A stretch of 64,000 nucleotides of DNA from Streptomyces harbinensis. GTDB taxonomy: Bacteria > Actinomycetota > Actinomycetes > Streptomycetales > Streptomycetaceae. Where the stretch lies: assembly GCF_900116145.1 (NCBI RefSeq), contig NZ_FPAB01000007.1:157316-221315 (forward strand), read 5' to 3'. Positions 22,689-31,058 of this stretch are shown here, one piece after another (the stretch's first letter is position 1; each line of letters opens with the position of its first letter). Made by a program: the position numbers and the translations under genes. Below the pieces are notes generated by a model. The model saw nothing but the letters and a program-made list of their open reading frames with translations, was not told the DNA's origin and did no database searches.

Positions 22689-24712
22689 CGGCCGGCCGCC
22701 TTCAGGGAGTCGAGGGCGGCGGTGGTGACCGCCTCGACGGTCATGCCCTTGGCTTCGAGCGCGTCCCCGGCGGAGGCGGAGAGGCCGAAGTCGTCGATGG
22801 TGACGGTGGTGCCGGCCTCGCCCAGCAGGTCGTGCCAGCCGAACGGGGAGGCGGCCTCGACGACCACGCGGGCCCGGACGGCGGGGGGCAGCACGGAGTC
22901 GCGGTAGGCGCGGTCCTGGGCGAGGAACCATTCCTTGCTGGGGACCGAGACGACCCGGGCCGAGACGCCCTGCCCGGCCAGGTTCTCGCGGGCGGCGAGG
23001 GCGAGGGCGACCTCGCTGCCGCTGGCCAGCAGCAGCACGTCGGTGCCGTCGGCGACGGGGTAGGCGCCGCGTGCCACCCCCTCGCGTACGGTCGCGGGCG
23101 CGGTCGGCAGGACGGGCAGGCCCTGGCGGGCCAGGACCAGGCCGACCGGGCCGCGGTGGCCGAGGGCGGCGGCCCAGGCGGCGGCGGTCTCGGTGGCGTC
23201 GGCGGGGCGGACCACGGTGAGGCCGGGCATGGCGCGCAGGGCGGCCAGGTGCTCGATCGGCTGGTGGGTGGGGCCGTCGGCGCCGAGGGCGACGGAGTCG
23301 TGCGACCAGATGTGGATCACCGGCAGCCGCATCAGGGCGGCCAGCCGCAGCGAGGGGCGCTGGTAGTCGCTGAAGACGAGGAAGGTGCCGGCGAACGGGG
23401 TGTCGTAGCCGATGAGGGCGATGCCGTTGAGGGCGGCGGCCATGGCGTGTTCGCGTACGCCCCAGTGGGTGTTGCGGCCGGCCGGTGCCTCGGGGAGGAA
23501 GGAGCCGCCGTCCTTGATGGTGGTGCGGTTGGAGTCGCCGAGGTCGGCGGAGCCGCCCCACAGCCGGGGGAGGGCGGCGGAGAGTTCCTGGATGACGGTG
23601 CCGGAGGCGTCGCGGGGGGCGATGGTGTCGCCCGGGGTGAAGCCGGGCAGGGCGTCGGCGATGTCGGCGGGGGTGGGGGCGGTGATGGCGTGCGCGCGGG
23701 CGGCGGCGCGCTCGGGGTGGGCGGTGGCCCAGCCGGTGAGGGCCTCGTCCCAGGCGCGGCGCAGTTCCGTGCCGCGGGCGAGAGCGCCGCGGGTGTGGGC
23801 GAGGACGGCCTCGGGCACGGTGAAGGGCTCGGGGGCGACGCCCAGCCGCTCCTTGGTGGCGGCGACTTCGGCGGCGCCGAGCGGTGCGCCGTGCGCGGCG
23901 GGGGTGTTGACGGCGTGCGGGGCGGGCCAGGCGATCTGGGACTTCAGGACGATCAGGGCGGGGGCGCCGCGTTCGGCGCGGGCTTCGGTGAGGGCGGCGT
24001 CCAGGGCGGCGGTGTCGATGTCGCCGTCCGGGCCGAGGCCGACGTGCCGCACGCTCCAACCCTGGGCGGCGAACCGGGCGCCGGTGTCCTCGTGGGTGGC
24101 GAGGTCGGTGCCGCCCTCGATCTGGATGCTGTTGTCGTCCCAGATGACGACGAGGTTGTCGAGCCGGTGGCGGCCGGCGAGGGCGCCGGCCTCGTAGGAG
24201 ATGCCTTCCTGGAGGTCGCCGTCGGAGGCGAGGACCCAGACGGTGCGGTCGGGGAGGCCGCTCGCGTCGGCGCCGGACAGCCGGTGGGCGTCGCGCTTGA
24301 GGGCCATGGCCATGCCGACGGCGGTGGCGACGCCCTGGCCGAGCGGACCCGTGGTCGTCTCGACGCCTGCGGTGTGGCCGAGTTCGGGGTGGCCGGGGGT
24401 GCGGGAGTCCAACTGCCTGAAGCGCCGCAGGTCTTCGAGCTCCAGCCCGTAGCCGGTCAGGTACAGCTGGGTGTACTGGAGGATGCTGGCGTGGCCGCAG
24501 GACAGGATGAACCGGTCCCGGCCCTCCCAGTCGGGGTGTGCCGGGTCGTGCCGCAGGTGCCGCTGGTAGAGCAGGTGGGCGACGGGGGCGAGGGCCATCG
24601 CGGTGCCGGGGTGGCCGGAGCCGGCCGCTTCGACGGCGTCCATGGCCAGGGCGCGGGCGACGGCGATCGCCTCGCGGTCGGATGGGCCGAGTATGGATCC
24701 GGTTCCGGGCAC
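22685..24712 (-). CDS. tkt: Transketolase
   Basis: The protein of 675 residues has GSGHPGTAMALAPVAHLLYQ, the thiamine diphosphate site ASDGDLQEGISYEA and WDDNSIQIEGGTD, and C-terminal catalytic region IGYDTPFAGTFLVFSDYQR with the HIWSHDSVALGADGPTHQP segment. It moves two-carbon units between pentose and other sugar phosphates. GTG 24710-24712 follows AGGAG. It is placed with a HAD phosphatase opposite a PTS operon rather than with the usual pentose-phosphate genes, so it is probably a second, substrate-induced transketolase. A palindrome at 24743-24756 lies 30 bases upstream of its start. Confidence 0.92.
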   Translation of the reverse strand: MPGTGSILGPSDREAIAVARALAMDAVEAAGSGHPGTAMALAPVAHLLYQRHLRHDPAHPDWEGRDRFILSCGHASILQYTQLYLTGYGLELEDLRRFRQLDSRTPGHPELGHTAGVETTTGPLGQGVATAVGMAMALKRDAHRLSGADASGLPDRTVWVLASDGDLQEGISYEAGALAGRHRLDNLVVIWDDNSIQIEGGTDLATHEDTGARFAAQGWSVRHVGLGPDGDIDTAALDAALTEARAERGAPALIVLKSQIAWPAPHAVNTPAAHGAPLGAAEVAATKERLGVAPEPFTVPEAVLAHTRGALARGTELRRAWDEALTGWATAHPERAAARAHAITAPTPADIADALPGFTPGDTIAPRDASGTVIQELSAALPRLWGGSADLGDSNRTTIKDGGSFLPEAPAGRNTHWGVREHAMAAALNGIALIGYDTPFAGTFLVFSDYQRPSLRLAALMRLPVIHIWSHDSVALGADGPTHQPIEHLAALRAMPGLTVVRPADATETAAAWAAALGHRGPVGLVLARQGLPVLPTAPATVREGVARGAYPVADGTDVLLLASGSEVALALAARENLAGQGVSARVVSVPSKEWFLAQDRAYRDSVLPPAVRARVVVEAASPFGWHDLLGEAGTTVTIDDFGLSASAGDALEAKGMTVEAVTTAALDSLKAAGR

Positions 24713-24742
24713 GGCGGGCTCCTCTGTGAGCTACGAGATCAT

Positions 24743-24756
24743 GTCGTCATGATGAC
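24743..24756. promoter_or_regulatory. Operator-like palindrome, transketolase side
   Basis: GTCGTCATGATGAC is a near-perfect palindrome; its reverse complement GTCATCATGACGAC differs by one base from the site at 24912-24925. The two flank the divergent intergenic region, so one GntR protein probably controls both operons. Confidence 0.7.
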
Positions 24757-24911
24757 TTGAAACAACGTAACTCATGGGGCTTCGCAGTCGCTAGAGGGTG
24801 ATTTGTCCCTTTTGTGGGGAGTGATTTACCGGGGATCTGCCCTATTCCGGAAGCTTCGCCGCCGCAGTACGGTTACAACGAATTGACCTATTGACGTCCT
24901 CTGGGTTTCTA

Positions 24912-24925
24912 GTCATCATGACGTC
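24912..24925. promoter_or_regulatory. Operator-like palindrome, PTS side
   Basis: GTCATCATGACGTC lies 31 bases upstream of the GntR start codon. It is nearly identical to the inverted site at 24743-24756. Confidence 0.7.
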
Positions 24926-24956
24926 TCGACGACACGTTCTCAGTGAGGAGGCGGCG

Positions 24957-25685
24957 GTGGCCGAGCACAAGTACGCCCAGGTGCGCGACCATCTGCTGCG
25001 ACGGGTCAGCGGTCTGCCGGTCGGCGGACAACTGCCCGCCGAGGCAGCGCTCTGCGACGAGTACGCCGTGAGCCGCATCACACTGCGCCGGGCCGTCGAC
25101 GAGCTGGTCAACGACGGATATCTGATCCGCCAGCACGGCAGGGGCACCTTCGTCTCCCGGCCCCGCTACGCCCTCAAGCACCGCGAGCGGTTCGTGAGCG
25201 AGGTCACCGGCTTCTTCACGCAGATGACCCGGCAGGGCCACGCCGTCACCTCCGAGGTGCTGACCCAGAAGCGGACGCGGGCCGGCAGCCGGCTGGCGGC
25301 CGCCCTGGACATCTCGCCGGCCGCCCCGGTCGTACGGCTGGAGCGGCTGCGCCGGGTGAACGGCGTCACGCACCATCTCGCCGAGTCGTTCGTGGCGGAG
25401 GAGCGGTTCCCCGACGTGCTGGGGGCGGACTTCACCGCCACCTCCCTGTACGCCCACCTGCGGGCGCACCACGACGTGGTGCTCACGCGGAACGAGATCG
25501 TCGTCGGCCTGCACACCTGTGACGGGCGCGAGGCCCATCTGCTGGATGTGGCGGACGGCTCGCCCCTGCTGCTGGCGACCTCCACGGTCTTCGACCTGGA
25601 GCGGCGGCCGGTGGTGCACGGGACGTCCAAATTCCTGCCGGAGAGCGCCGAGCTGTCCTTCGACATCCTCGCCGACGCCGACTAG
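24957..25685 (+). CDS. GntR/HutC-family regulator of the PTS-transketolase locus
   Basis: The protein of 242 residues has a winged helix (YAQVRDHLLRRVSGLPVGGQ, LPAEAALCDEYAVSRITLRR, DGYLIRQHGRGTFVSRP) and a UTRA effector domain (VVRLERLRRVNGVTHHLAES). I chose GTG 24957 because AGGAGG lies 6 bases upstream and the protein then begins MAEHKYAQVR as usual; an earlier start would put the operator in the coding region. It is the first gene of the operon with EIIA, EIIB and EIIC, so it likely senses the imported sugar phosphate. Confidence 0.9.
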   Translation: MAEHKYAQVRDHLLRRVSGLPVGGQLPAEAALCDEYAVSRITLRRAVDELVNDGYLIRQHGRGTFVSRPRYALKHRERFVSEVTGFFTQMTRQGHAVTSEVLTQKRTRAGSRLAAALDISPAAPVVRLERLRRVNGVTHHLAESFVAEERFPDVLGADFTATSLYAHLRAHHDVVLTRNEIVVGLHTCDGREAHLLDVADGSPLLLATSTVFDLERRPVVHGTSKFLPESAELSFDILADAD

Positions 25686-25719
25686 CACCACGAGCACGAG
25701 AGATCACGGAGAAAGTGCC

Positions 25720-26175
25720 ATGCTCAGCGAACTGCTGACCGAGGAGAAGATACGTTTCTCCGCCGACCGCCTCAGCTGGCGGGAAGCGGTGACCCAGGTC
25801 GCCGAACCCCTGCTGACCGCCGGCGACATCACCGCCGAGTACGTCGACGCCATGATCGCCTCCATCGAGGCGGGCGGCACCTACATCGACCTCGGCTTCG
25901 GCATCGCCCTGGCCCACACCCGCCCCGAGAAGGGCGCGGTGCGCACCTCGATCTCGATGCTGCGTCTCGAGGAGCCGGCCCCGCTGCTCGACCAGCCCGA
26001 GCACGCCGTCGATCTCTACTTCTGCTTCGCGGCGGTCGACGCCACCGCGCACACCCAGGCCATGTCGTCCCTGGCCCGCATTCTGTCGGACACCGAGACC
26101 CGGGAGGCGCTGCGCGCCGCCCGCTCGGCCTCCGACGTCCACCGGCTCATCACCGCATTCGAGGAGAAGAAATGA
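25720..26175 (+). CDS. ulaC: PTS EIIA component, ascorbate/mannitol type (UlaC-like)
   Basis: The protein of 151 residues accepts phosphate from HPr on His66 (IALAHTRPEKG) and passes it to EIIB. Family features are MLSELLTEEKIRF, AGDITAEYVDAMIASIE and GTYIDLGFGIALAH. ATG 25720 follows GGAGAA. Its stop overlaps the EIIB start by 4 bases (ATGA). The substrate class, L-ascorbate or a related pentitol/pentose, is inferred from the EIIC partner. Confidence 0.88.
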   Translation: MLSELLTEEKIRFSADRLSWREAVTQVAEPLLTAGDITAEYVDAMIASIEAGGTYIDLGFGIALAHTRPEKGAVRTSISMLRLEEPAPLLDQPEHAVDLYFCFAAVDATAHTQAMSSLARILSDTETREALRAARSASDVHRLITAFEEKK

Positions 26176-26453
26176 AGTTTCTGGCGATGTGCAGCTCGGG
26201 CCTCGGCTCCAGCTTCATGGTCCACATGAACATCGACGAGGTCCTGGGCGAACTCGGCGTCAGTGGCGTCGAGGTCGACCACACCGACATCGGCTCGGCG
26301 GGTCCCGAGAGCGCGGATGTCTTCTTCGTGGCCAAGGACCTGGCGGACACCGCCGCCGGCCTCGGGGACGTGGTGGTGCTCGAAAGCATCATCGACAAGG
26401 AGGAACTGCGCGAGGCGGTCAAGGCGGCCGCCGTGCGCAAGGGCCTGCTGTAA
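26172..26453 (+). CDS. ulaB: PTS EIIB component, ascorbate type (UlaB-like)
   Basis: The protein of 93 residues carries the phosphocysteine loop CSSGLGSSFMV with Cys7 as phosphorylation site, and the typical order VDHTDIGSAG, DVFFVAKDLAD. It relays phosphate from EIIA to sugar bound by EIIC. It overlaps EIIA by 4 bases. About 120 bases separate it from EIIC. Confidence 0.88.
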   Translation: MKFLAMCSSGLGSSFMVHMNIDEVLGELGVSGVEVDHTDIGSAGPESADVFFVAKDLADTAAGLGDVVVLESIIDKEELREAVKAAAVRKGLL

Positions 26454-26576
26454 CCCTTCCCCGGCTCCACCCGTCCCCCCGCTCGCTCCCCGATCCACAG
26501 CAAGGAACGTCTGTCCACTGCTGACGTCACCTGCATCGCGACCGAACCGCCAGTCGTGCCGTAGAAAGGCGCCACC

Positions 26577-27983
26577 GTGAACGGCTTCCTCAACACCCTC
26601 GTGGACATATTCCGCGAACCATCCGTGATCATCGGCCTGATCGCTCTGCTCGGTCTGGTCCTCCAGCGCAAGTCCGCCTCGGACACCCTCAAGGGAACGA
26701 TCAAGGCGTTCGTCGGCTTCCTCGTGCTGGCCGCGGGCGCGGGGGTCGTCTCCGGCGCCCTCACCCCGTTCGGCGACATGTTCCAGCACGCCTTCGACGT
26801 GCAGGGCGTGGTGCCGAACAACGAGGCCATCGTCGGTACCGTCCTCACCGACTTCGGCACCCAGGCCGCGCTGATCTTCTTCTTCGGCATGGTGGTGAAC
26901 GTGCTGCTGGCGCGCTTCACCCGGCTCAAGTACATCTACATGTCCGGCCACGTGGCGCTGTACCTGGCCGCGATGACCGCCGTGATCCTGATGGCCAACG
27001 GCTTCGAGTCGTGGGAGGCCGTGCTGTGGGGCTCCCTCGCCCAGGGCATCGTCACCACCGTCTCGCCCGCCCTGGTGCAGCCGTTCATGCGCAAGGTCAC
27101 CAAGCAGGAGAACGTGGCGCTGGGTCACACCGGCAACGTCGGCATCGCCACCTCCGGCTGGGTCGCCAAGCTGACCAAGGGTGACGCCGCCAAGTCCACC
27201 GAGGACCTGAAGATCCCCTCCGGTCTGGGCTTCCTGCGGGACACCACGGTCGTCATCGCGCTGTCCATGGGTGTCATCTACCTGCTGGTGACGCTGATCG
27301 CCGGGCCCGGCTACGTGGAGAGCGAGCTGAGCGGCGGCCAGTGGTTCGTGATCTGGGCGATCATGCAGGCCGGTATGTTCGCGGCCGGTGTGACGATCAT
27401 CCTGGCCGGTGTGCGGGTCGTGCTGGCCGAGATCATCCCCGCCTTCAAGGGCATCTCGCAGAAGCTGGTCCCCAACGCCAAGCCCGCCCTGGACGTGCCG
27501 ATCGTCTTCACCTTCGCGCCCAACGCGGTGCTGATCGGCTTCCTGGCCAGCTTCGCGGCCGGCCTGATCGGCATGGGTGTGCTGGCGGCCGTCGGCGGCA
27601 CGATCATCATCCCGGGCATCGTGGCGCACTTCATGACCGGTGGTGCCTCCGGTGTCATCGGCAACGCGGTCGGCGGCCGGCGTGGCGCCGTCCTCGGCTC
27701 GATCGCCAACGGTCTGCTGATCACCTTCCTGCCGCTGCTGATCCTGCCCCGCCTGGGCGATGTCGGCCTGGCGAACTCCACCTTCTCGGACGCCGACTTC
27801 GGTGTCGCCGGGTTCCTGGTGGGCAACGCCGCCAACTGGGGTCACATCGCGGTGATCGTGCTGGTGCTCGGCTCGCTGGTGGGTGTGCTGGTGGGCAGTG
27901 CGCTGGTCGACCGGCGGGAGAAGCGGAACGCTCCGCCCGCGGACGAGGCAGCCCCGGAGCAGGAGACGCAGCCCGTCTCCTGA
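26577..27983 (+). CDS. ulaA: PTS EIIC component, ascorbate type (UlaA-like)
   Basis: The permease of 468 residues has about ten to twelve membrane spans. UlaA features include FREPSVIIGLIALLGLVLQR, LTPFGDMFQHAF, GTQAALIFFFGMVVNVLLAR, VALGHTGNVGI and VPIVFTFAPNAVLIGFL. The permease imports and phosphorylates its sugar with EIIB. GTG 26577. The lactonase and epimerase genes of the E. coli ula regulon are absent; instead transketolase and a HAD enzyme face it, so a xylulose-5-phosphate-forming route is likely and the sugar may be a pentitol. It is followed by a 44-bp perfect palindrome. Confidence 0.9.
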   Translation: MNGFLNTLVDIFREPSVIIGLIALLGLVLQRKSASDTLKGTIKAFVGFLVLAAGAGVVSGALTPFGDMFQHAFDVQGVVPNNEAIVGTVLTDFGTQAALIFFFGMVVNVLLARFTRLKYIYMSGHVALYLAAMTAVILMANGFESWEAVLWGSLAQGIVTTVSPALVQPFMRKVTKQENVALGHTGNVGIATSGWVAKLTKGDAAKSTEDLKIPSGLGFLRDTTVVIALSMGVIYLLVTLIAGPGYVESELSGGQWFVIWAIMQAGMFAAGVTIILAGVRVVLAEIIPAFKGISQKLVPNAKPALDVPIVFTFAPNAVLIGFLASFAAGLIGMGVLAAVGGTIIIPGIVAHFMTGGASGVIGNAVGGRRGAVLGSIANGLLITFLPLLILPRLGDVGLANSTFSDADFGVAGFLVGNAANWGHIAVIVLVLGSLVGVLVGSALVDRREKRNAPPADEAAPEQETQPVS

Positions 27984-28002
27984 CCCGGCCGGCCCTCGAC
28001 GA

Positions 28003-28046
28003 ACGGCCCGGGCCCGTACGGTACGTACCGTACGGGCCCGGGCCGT
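28003..28046. terminator. 44-bp perfect palindrome between convergent genes
   Basis: Bases 28003-28024 are the exact reverse complement of 28025-28046, with no unpaired loop; the centre reads CGGTACGTACCG. It lies between ulaA (ends 27983) and the siderophore-binding protein (ends 28065), so it can terminate both. Confidence 0.85.
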
Positions 28047-28064
28047 CGGGTTTCCGGGCGCCGG

Positions 28065-29075
28065 TCAGGCGTTGCCGGCCACCGCGTCGGAGAGCAGGGG
28101 GACCACCAGGTCCAGGGCGTAGGGCAGGGAGAGCACCGTGTTGGTGGCGAACGCCAGGGAGATCTCCGGGTCGTCCAGGACCAGCCCGCGGCCGTCCGCG
28201 ACCGAGGGGATCGCCTGGTAGAGCGGGTCCTCGCTGATGTCGGTGGGCGGCACGCCGATCGGGGTGACGATGGTGACATCGGCGTCCAGCAGGTCCAGCC
28301 GTTCCTTGGAGACCGGGATGGAGAAGTCCTCACCGGCCAGCTCGTTGACGGCGGGGCTGTTGGTGAAGCCGAGCGCCTCCACGAAGTCCACCCGGCCGCT
28401 GTTCTGGACGTAGGCGCCGTAGCCGCCGGAGGTGACCGCGGAGACCACGACCGTCTTGCCCTCGAACTCGGGGTGGTCGGCGGCGGCCTGGGCGAAGGCG
28501 TCCTCGGTGTCGGCGATCAGCTGCTCGCCGGCCTCGGCGCGGCCCAGCGCGGTGGCGATCATGGTGACCTGCTCGCGCCAGGAGATCTTGTACTGCTGGC
28601 CCCCTTCGGGGATGCCCACGGTGGGGGCGATCCGCTCCAGCATGTCGTACCGCTCCTGGGTCCCGCTGGAGTTGAGGTCCAGGATCAGGTCCGGGTCGAG
28701 CTCGGCGATGCGCTCCAGCTCGGGCTCCATGGTGCCGATCAGTTCGGGGGCCTCGTCGTACAGGCCCTCGGCCCAGGGGCCGACCCCTTCGCCGCCGAAG
28801 GCCAGCCAGTCGCTGGCGCCGACCGGCTGCACGCCGAGCGCGAGGGCCGTCTCGGCGTCGCCCCAGCCGAGGGCGACGACCCGCTGCGGCTCCTCCTCGA
28901 TGGTGATGTCGCCGAAGGCGGTGGGAACGGTGACCGGGAAGGCGCCGTCGGACGCGGTCTCCTGCTGACCGGCGGCGGGGGCCGCGGTGTCGTCGTCGGA
29001 GCCGCACGCGGCGAGGGGGAGGGCGAGGGCGGCGACGGCGAGCAGGGCCAGCCGCACACGGGGCAGATGTCTCAT
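28065..29075 (-). CDS. Iron-siderophore ABC transporter substrate-binding lipoprotein
   Basis: The protein of 336 residues has a lipoprotein signal ending LALPLAAC (Cys24), then an FhuD/FepB-like fold: PTAFGDITIEEEPQRVVALG, ELIGTMEPELERIAELDPDL, and a C-terminal PLYQAIPSVADGRGLVLDD. It captures ferric siderophore outside the membrane for the permeases upstream. Its ATG (29073-29075) is only 5 bases from an iron box and has no ribosome site; TAACCT in the box lies 7 bases before the ATG, so this gene is probably also transcribed alone as a leaderless mRNA under iron control. Confidence 0.9.
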   Translation of the reverse strand: MRHLPRVRLALLAVAALALPLAACGSDDDTAAPAAGQQETASDGAFPVTVPTAFGDITIEEEPQRVVALGWGDAETALALGVQPVGASDWLAFGGEGVGPWAEGLYDEAPELIGTMEPELERIAELDPDLILDLNSSGTQERYDMLERIAPTVGIPEGGQQYKISWREQVTMIATALGRAEAGEQLIADTEDAFAQAAADHPEFEGKTVVVSAVTSGGYGAYVQNSGRVDFVEALGFTNSPAVNELAGEDFSIPVSKERLDLLDADVTIVTPIGVPPTDISEDPLYQAIPSVADGRGLVLDDPEISLAFATNTVLSLPYALDLVVPLLSDAVAGNA

Positions 29076-29080
29076 GCCGC

Positions 29081-29099
29081 TTAGGTTAGCCTGCCCTTA
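29081..29099. promoter_or_regulatory. Iron box before the siderophore-binding protein
   Basis: TTAGGTTAGCCTGCCCTTA matches the DmdR/IdeR consensus TTAGGTTAGGCTAACCTAA at most positions. It overlaps the stop codon of the ATPase gene and ends 5 bases from the binding-protein start. Confidence 0.8.
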
Positions 29100-29900
29100 C
29101 TTGGCCGAGTGATGCCGCCCCATCGGTACGATCAGCGGCGTCCCGGAGACCGGGTCGTCCACCAGCGTGCAGCGCAGCCCGAACACGTCCGACACCACCT
29201 GCTCGGTGACCACCTCGGCCGGCGGCCCCTCCGCCACGATCCGCCCGTCCCGCATCGCCACCAGGTGATCGGCGTACCGGCAGGCCAGGTTCAGGTCGTG
29301 CAGCACCACCACCACGGTGGTGCCGGCCGAGGTGTTGAGATCGGTCAGCAGATCGAGCACCTCCACCTGGTGGGTGATGTCCAGGTACGTGGTCGGCTCG
29401 TCCAGCAGCAGCAGATCGGTGCCCTGGGCCAGCGCCATCGCGATCCACACCCGCTGCCGCTGGCCGCCGGAGAGTTCGTCCACCGACCGGTCCGCCAGCT
29501 CCGCCACGTCGGTGGCCTCCAGCGCCTCGGCGACCGCCCGCTCGTCCTCATCGCTCCAGCGCCGGAACCAGCCCTGGTGCGGATAGCGGCCCCGGCCCAC
29601 CAGATCGGTGACGGTGATGCCGTCGGGCGCCACCGGGGTCTGCGGCAGGATGCCGAGCGTGGTGGCCACCTCGCGGGTGGGACGGGAGTGGATGCTGGCG
29701 CCGTCCAGCAGCACCGCGCCGGAGGCCGGGGTCAGCAGCCGGGCCAGGCCGCGCAGCAGGGTGGACTTCCCGCAGGCGTTGGGGCCCACGATCATGGTGA
29801 GCTTCCCCGGCGGGATGTCCAGGGACAGCCCCTTGACCACCTCGTGGCGGTCGTAGGTGAGCCGCAGCGCGTCGGCGCGCAGGGTGTGCTGAACGGTCAT
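29097..29900 (-). CDS. Iron-siderophore ABC transporter ATPase
   Basis: The protein of 267 residues has Walker A GPNACGKSTLLRG, signature LSGGQRQRVW, Walker B LLLLDEPTTYLD and switch His VVLHDLN. It powers ferric-siderophore uptake (FecE/FepC type). ATG 29898-29900, with GGGAG about 12 bases upstream. It lies between the two permease genes and the binding-protein gene on the same strand. Confidence 0.93.
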   Translation of the reverse strand: MTVQHTLRADALRLTYDRHEVVKGLSLDIPPGKLTMIVGPNACGKSTLLRGLARLLTPASGAVLLDGASIHSRPTREVATTLGILPQTPVAPDGITVTDLVGRGRYPHQGWFRRWSDEDERAVAEALEATDVAELADRSVDELSGGQRQRVWIAMALAQGTDLLLLDEPTTYLDITHQVEVLDLLTDLNTSAGTTVVVVLHDLNLACRYADHLVAMRDGRIVAEGPPAEVVTEQVVSDVFGLRCTLVDDPVSGTPLIVPMGRHHSAK

Positions 29901-30014
29901 GGGCGGAGGTTCTCCCTCGGACGGGGGCCGGGTACGGGCGTGGGGAGGGGGTGGCTGGTGGGTAGCGCCGTGCCGGGGCACGCGGGCCAGGCGGGATCTT
30001 TCATCAGACACCCC

Positions 30015-31058
30015 CTAGCCGCCGCGGCCGACGCGGTTGGCGGTGGCCAGCAGCCACAGCAGATACGGGGCGCCGACCACGCTGGTGACCACGCCGACCG
30101 GGATCTGGTGCGGGCCGAGCAGATGCTGGCCGATGTAGTCGGAGAGCAGCACCACCACGGCCCCGGTGAGGGCGGCCGGCAGCAGGGCGGCGTCCTGGCG
30201 GCGCAGCAGGCCGCGGGCGATGGGGGCGGAGACGAAGGCGACGAAGCCGACCGGGCCGGCGGCGGCGGTGGCGACGCCGGCCAGCGCCACCGCGCACAGC
30301 AGCAGCGCCACCCGGGAGGGCTCGGTGCGGGCGCCCAGGCCCCGGGCGGTGTCGTCCCCGAGCTGGAGGGCGGGCAGGGCGCGGGCGGCGAGGGCGGTCA
30401 GCGGGATGAGCAGGGCGAGCGCGAGCAGCAACGGGCGGGCCTGGTCCCAGGAGCGGCCGTTGAGGGAGCCGGCCAGCCAGACGAACGCCTGCTGGGCGAC
30501 CATCGTCTCCGAACGCGTCATCACATAGGAGACGGTGCTGGTCAGAGCGGAGGCCACCCCGACGCCGATGAGCACCAGCCGGTAGCCGGTGACCCCGCGC
30601 CGCCAGGCCAGCGCGTAGATCAGGACGGCGGCGGTGAGCGCCCCGGCCAGCGCGGTCAGCGAGACGGCGGGGCCGCTCAGGCCGAGCAGCACGATGGAGA
30701 TCACGGCCGCGGCGCTGGCCCCGGCGCTGATGCCGATGACATCGGGGCTGGCCAGCGGGTTGCGCAGCAGCGACTGGAAGATGGCCCCGGCCAGGCCGAA
30801 CGCGGCGCCCACCCCGACGGCGGTGACGGCGCGCGGCAGCCGCAGCTCCAGGACGATGAACTCATCGCCCCGGCTGCCGCCCCCGCCGAGGGTGGCCAGG
30901 AGGTCGGGCAGCGGGATCGACTTGTCCCCGGTGGCCAGCGAGAGCAGGAAGGCGGCGAGCGCGGCGGCCAGCAGGCCGGCGCAGACGGCGAGGGTCCGCC
31001 GCTGCCGTGCCCGGCGGGCGCGGCGCACGGAGCCGGTCACCTGCAGGTCGGTGCTCAC
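30015..31058 (-). CDS. FecCD-family siderophore permease, second subunit
   Basis: The protein of 347 residues has the FecCD pattern: LRLPRAVTAVGVGAAFGLAG, IFQSLLRNPLASPDVIGISA, LQLGDDTARGLGAR, VAFVSAPIARGLL and LLSDYIGQHLLGPHQIPVGV. It has about nine to ten spans. GTG 31056-31058 overlaps the stop of the first permease (GTGA). It forms the channel with the gene at 31055-32092. Confidence 0.93.
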   Translation of the reverse strand: MSTDLQVTGSVRRARRARQRRTLAVCAGLLAAALAAFLLSLATGDKSIPLPDLLATLGGGGSRGDEFIVLELRLPRAVTAVGVGAAFGLAGAIFQSLLRNPLASPDVIGISAGASAAAVISIVLLGLSGPAVSLTALAGALTAAVLIYALAWRRGVTGYRLVLIGVGVASALTSTVSYVMTRSETMVAQQAFVWLAGSLNGRSWDQARPLLLALALLIPLTALAARALPALQLGDDTARGLGARTEPSRVALLLCAVALAGVATAAAGPVGFVAFVSAPIARGLLRRQDAALLPAALTGAVVVLLSDYIGQHLLGPHQIPVGVVTSVVGAPYLLWLLATANRVGRGG

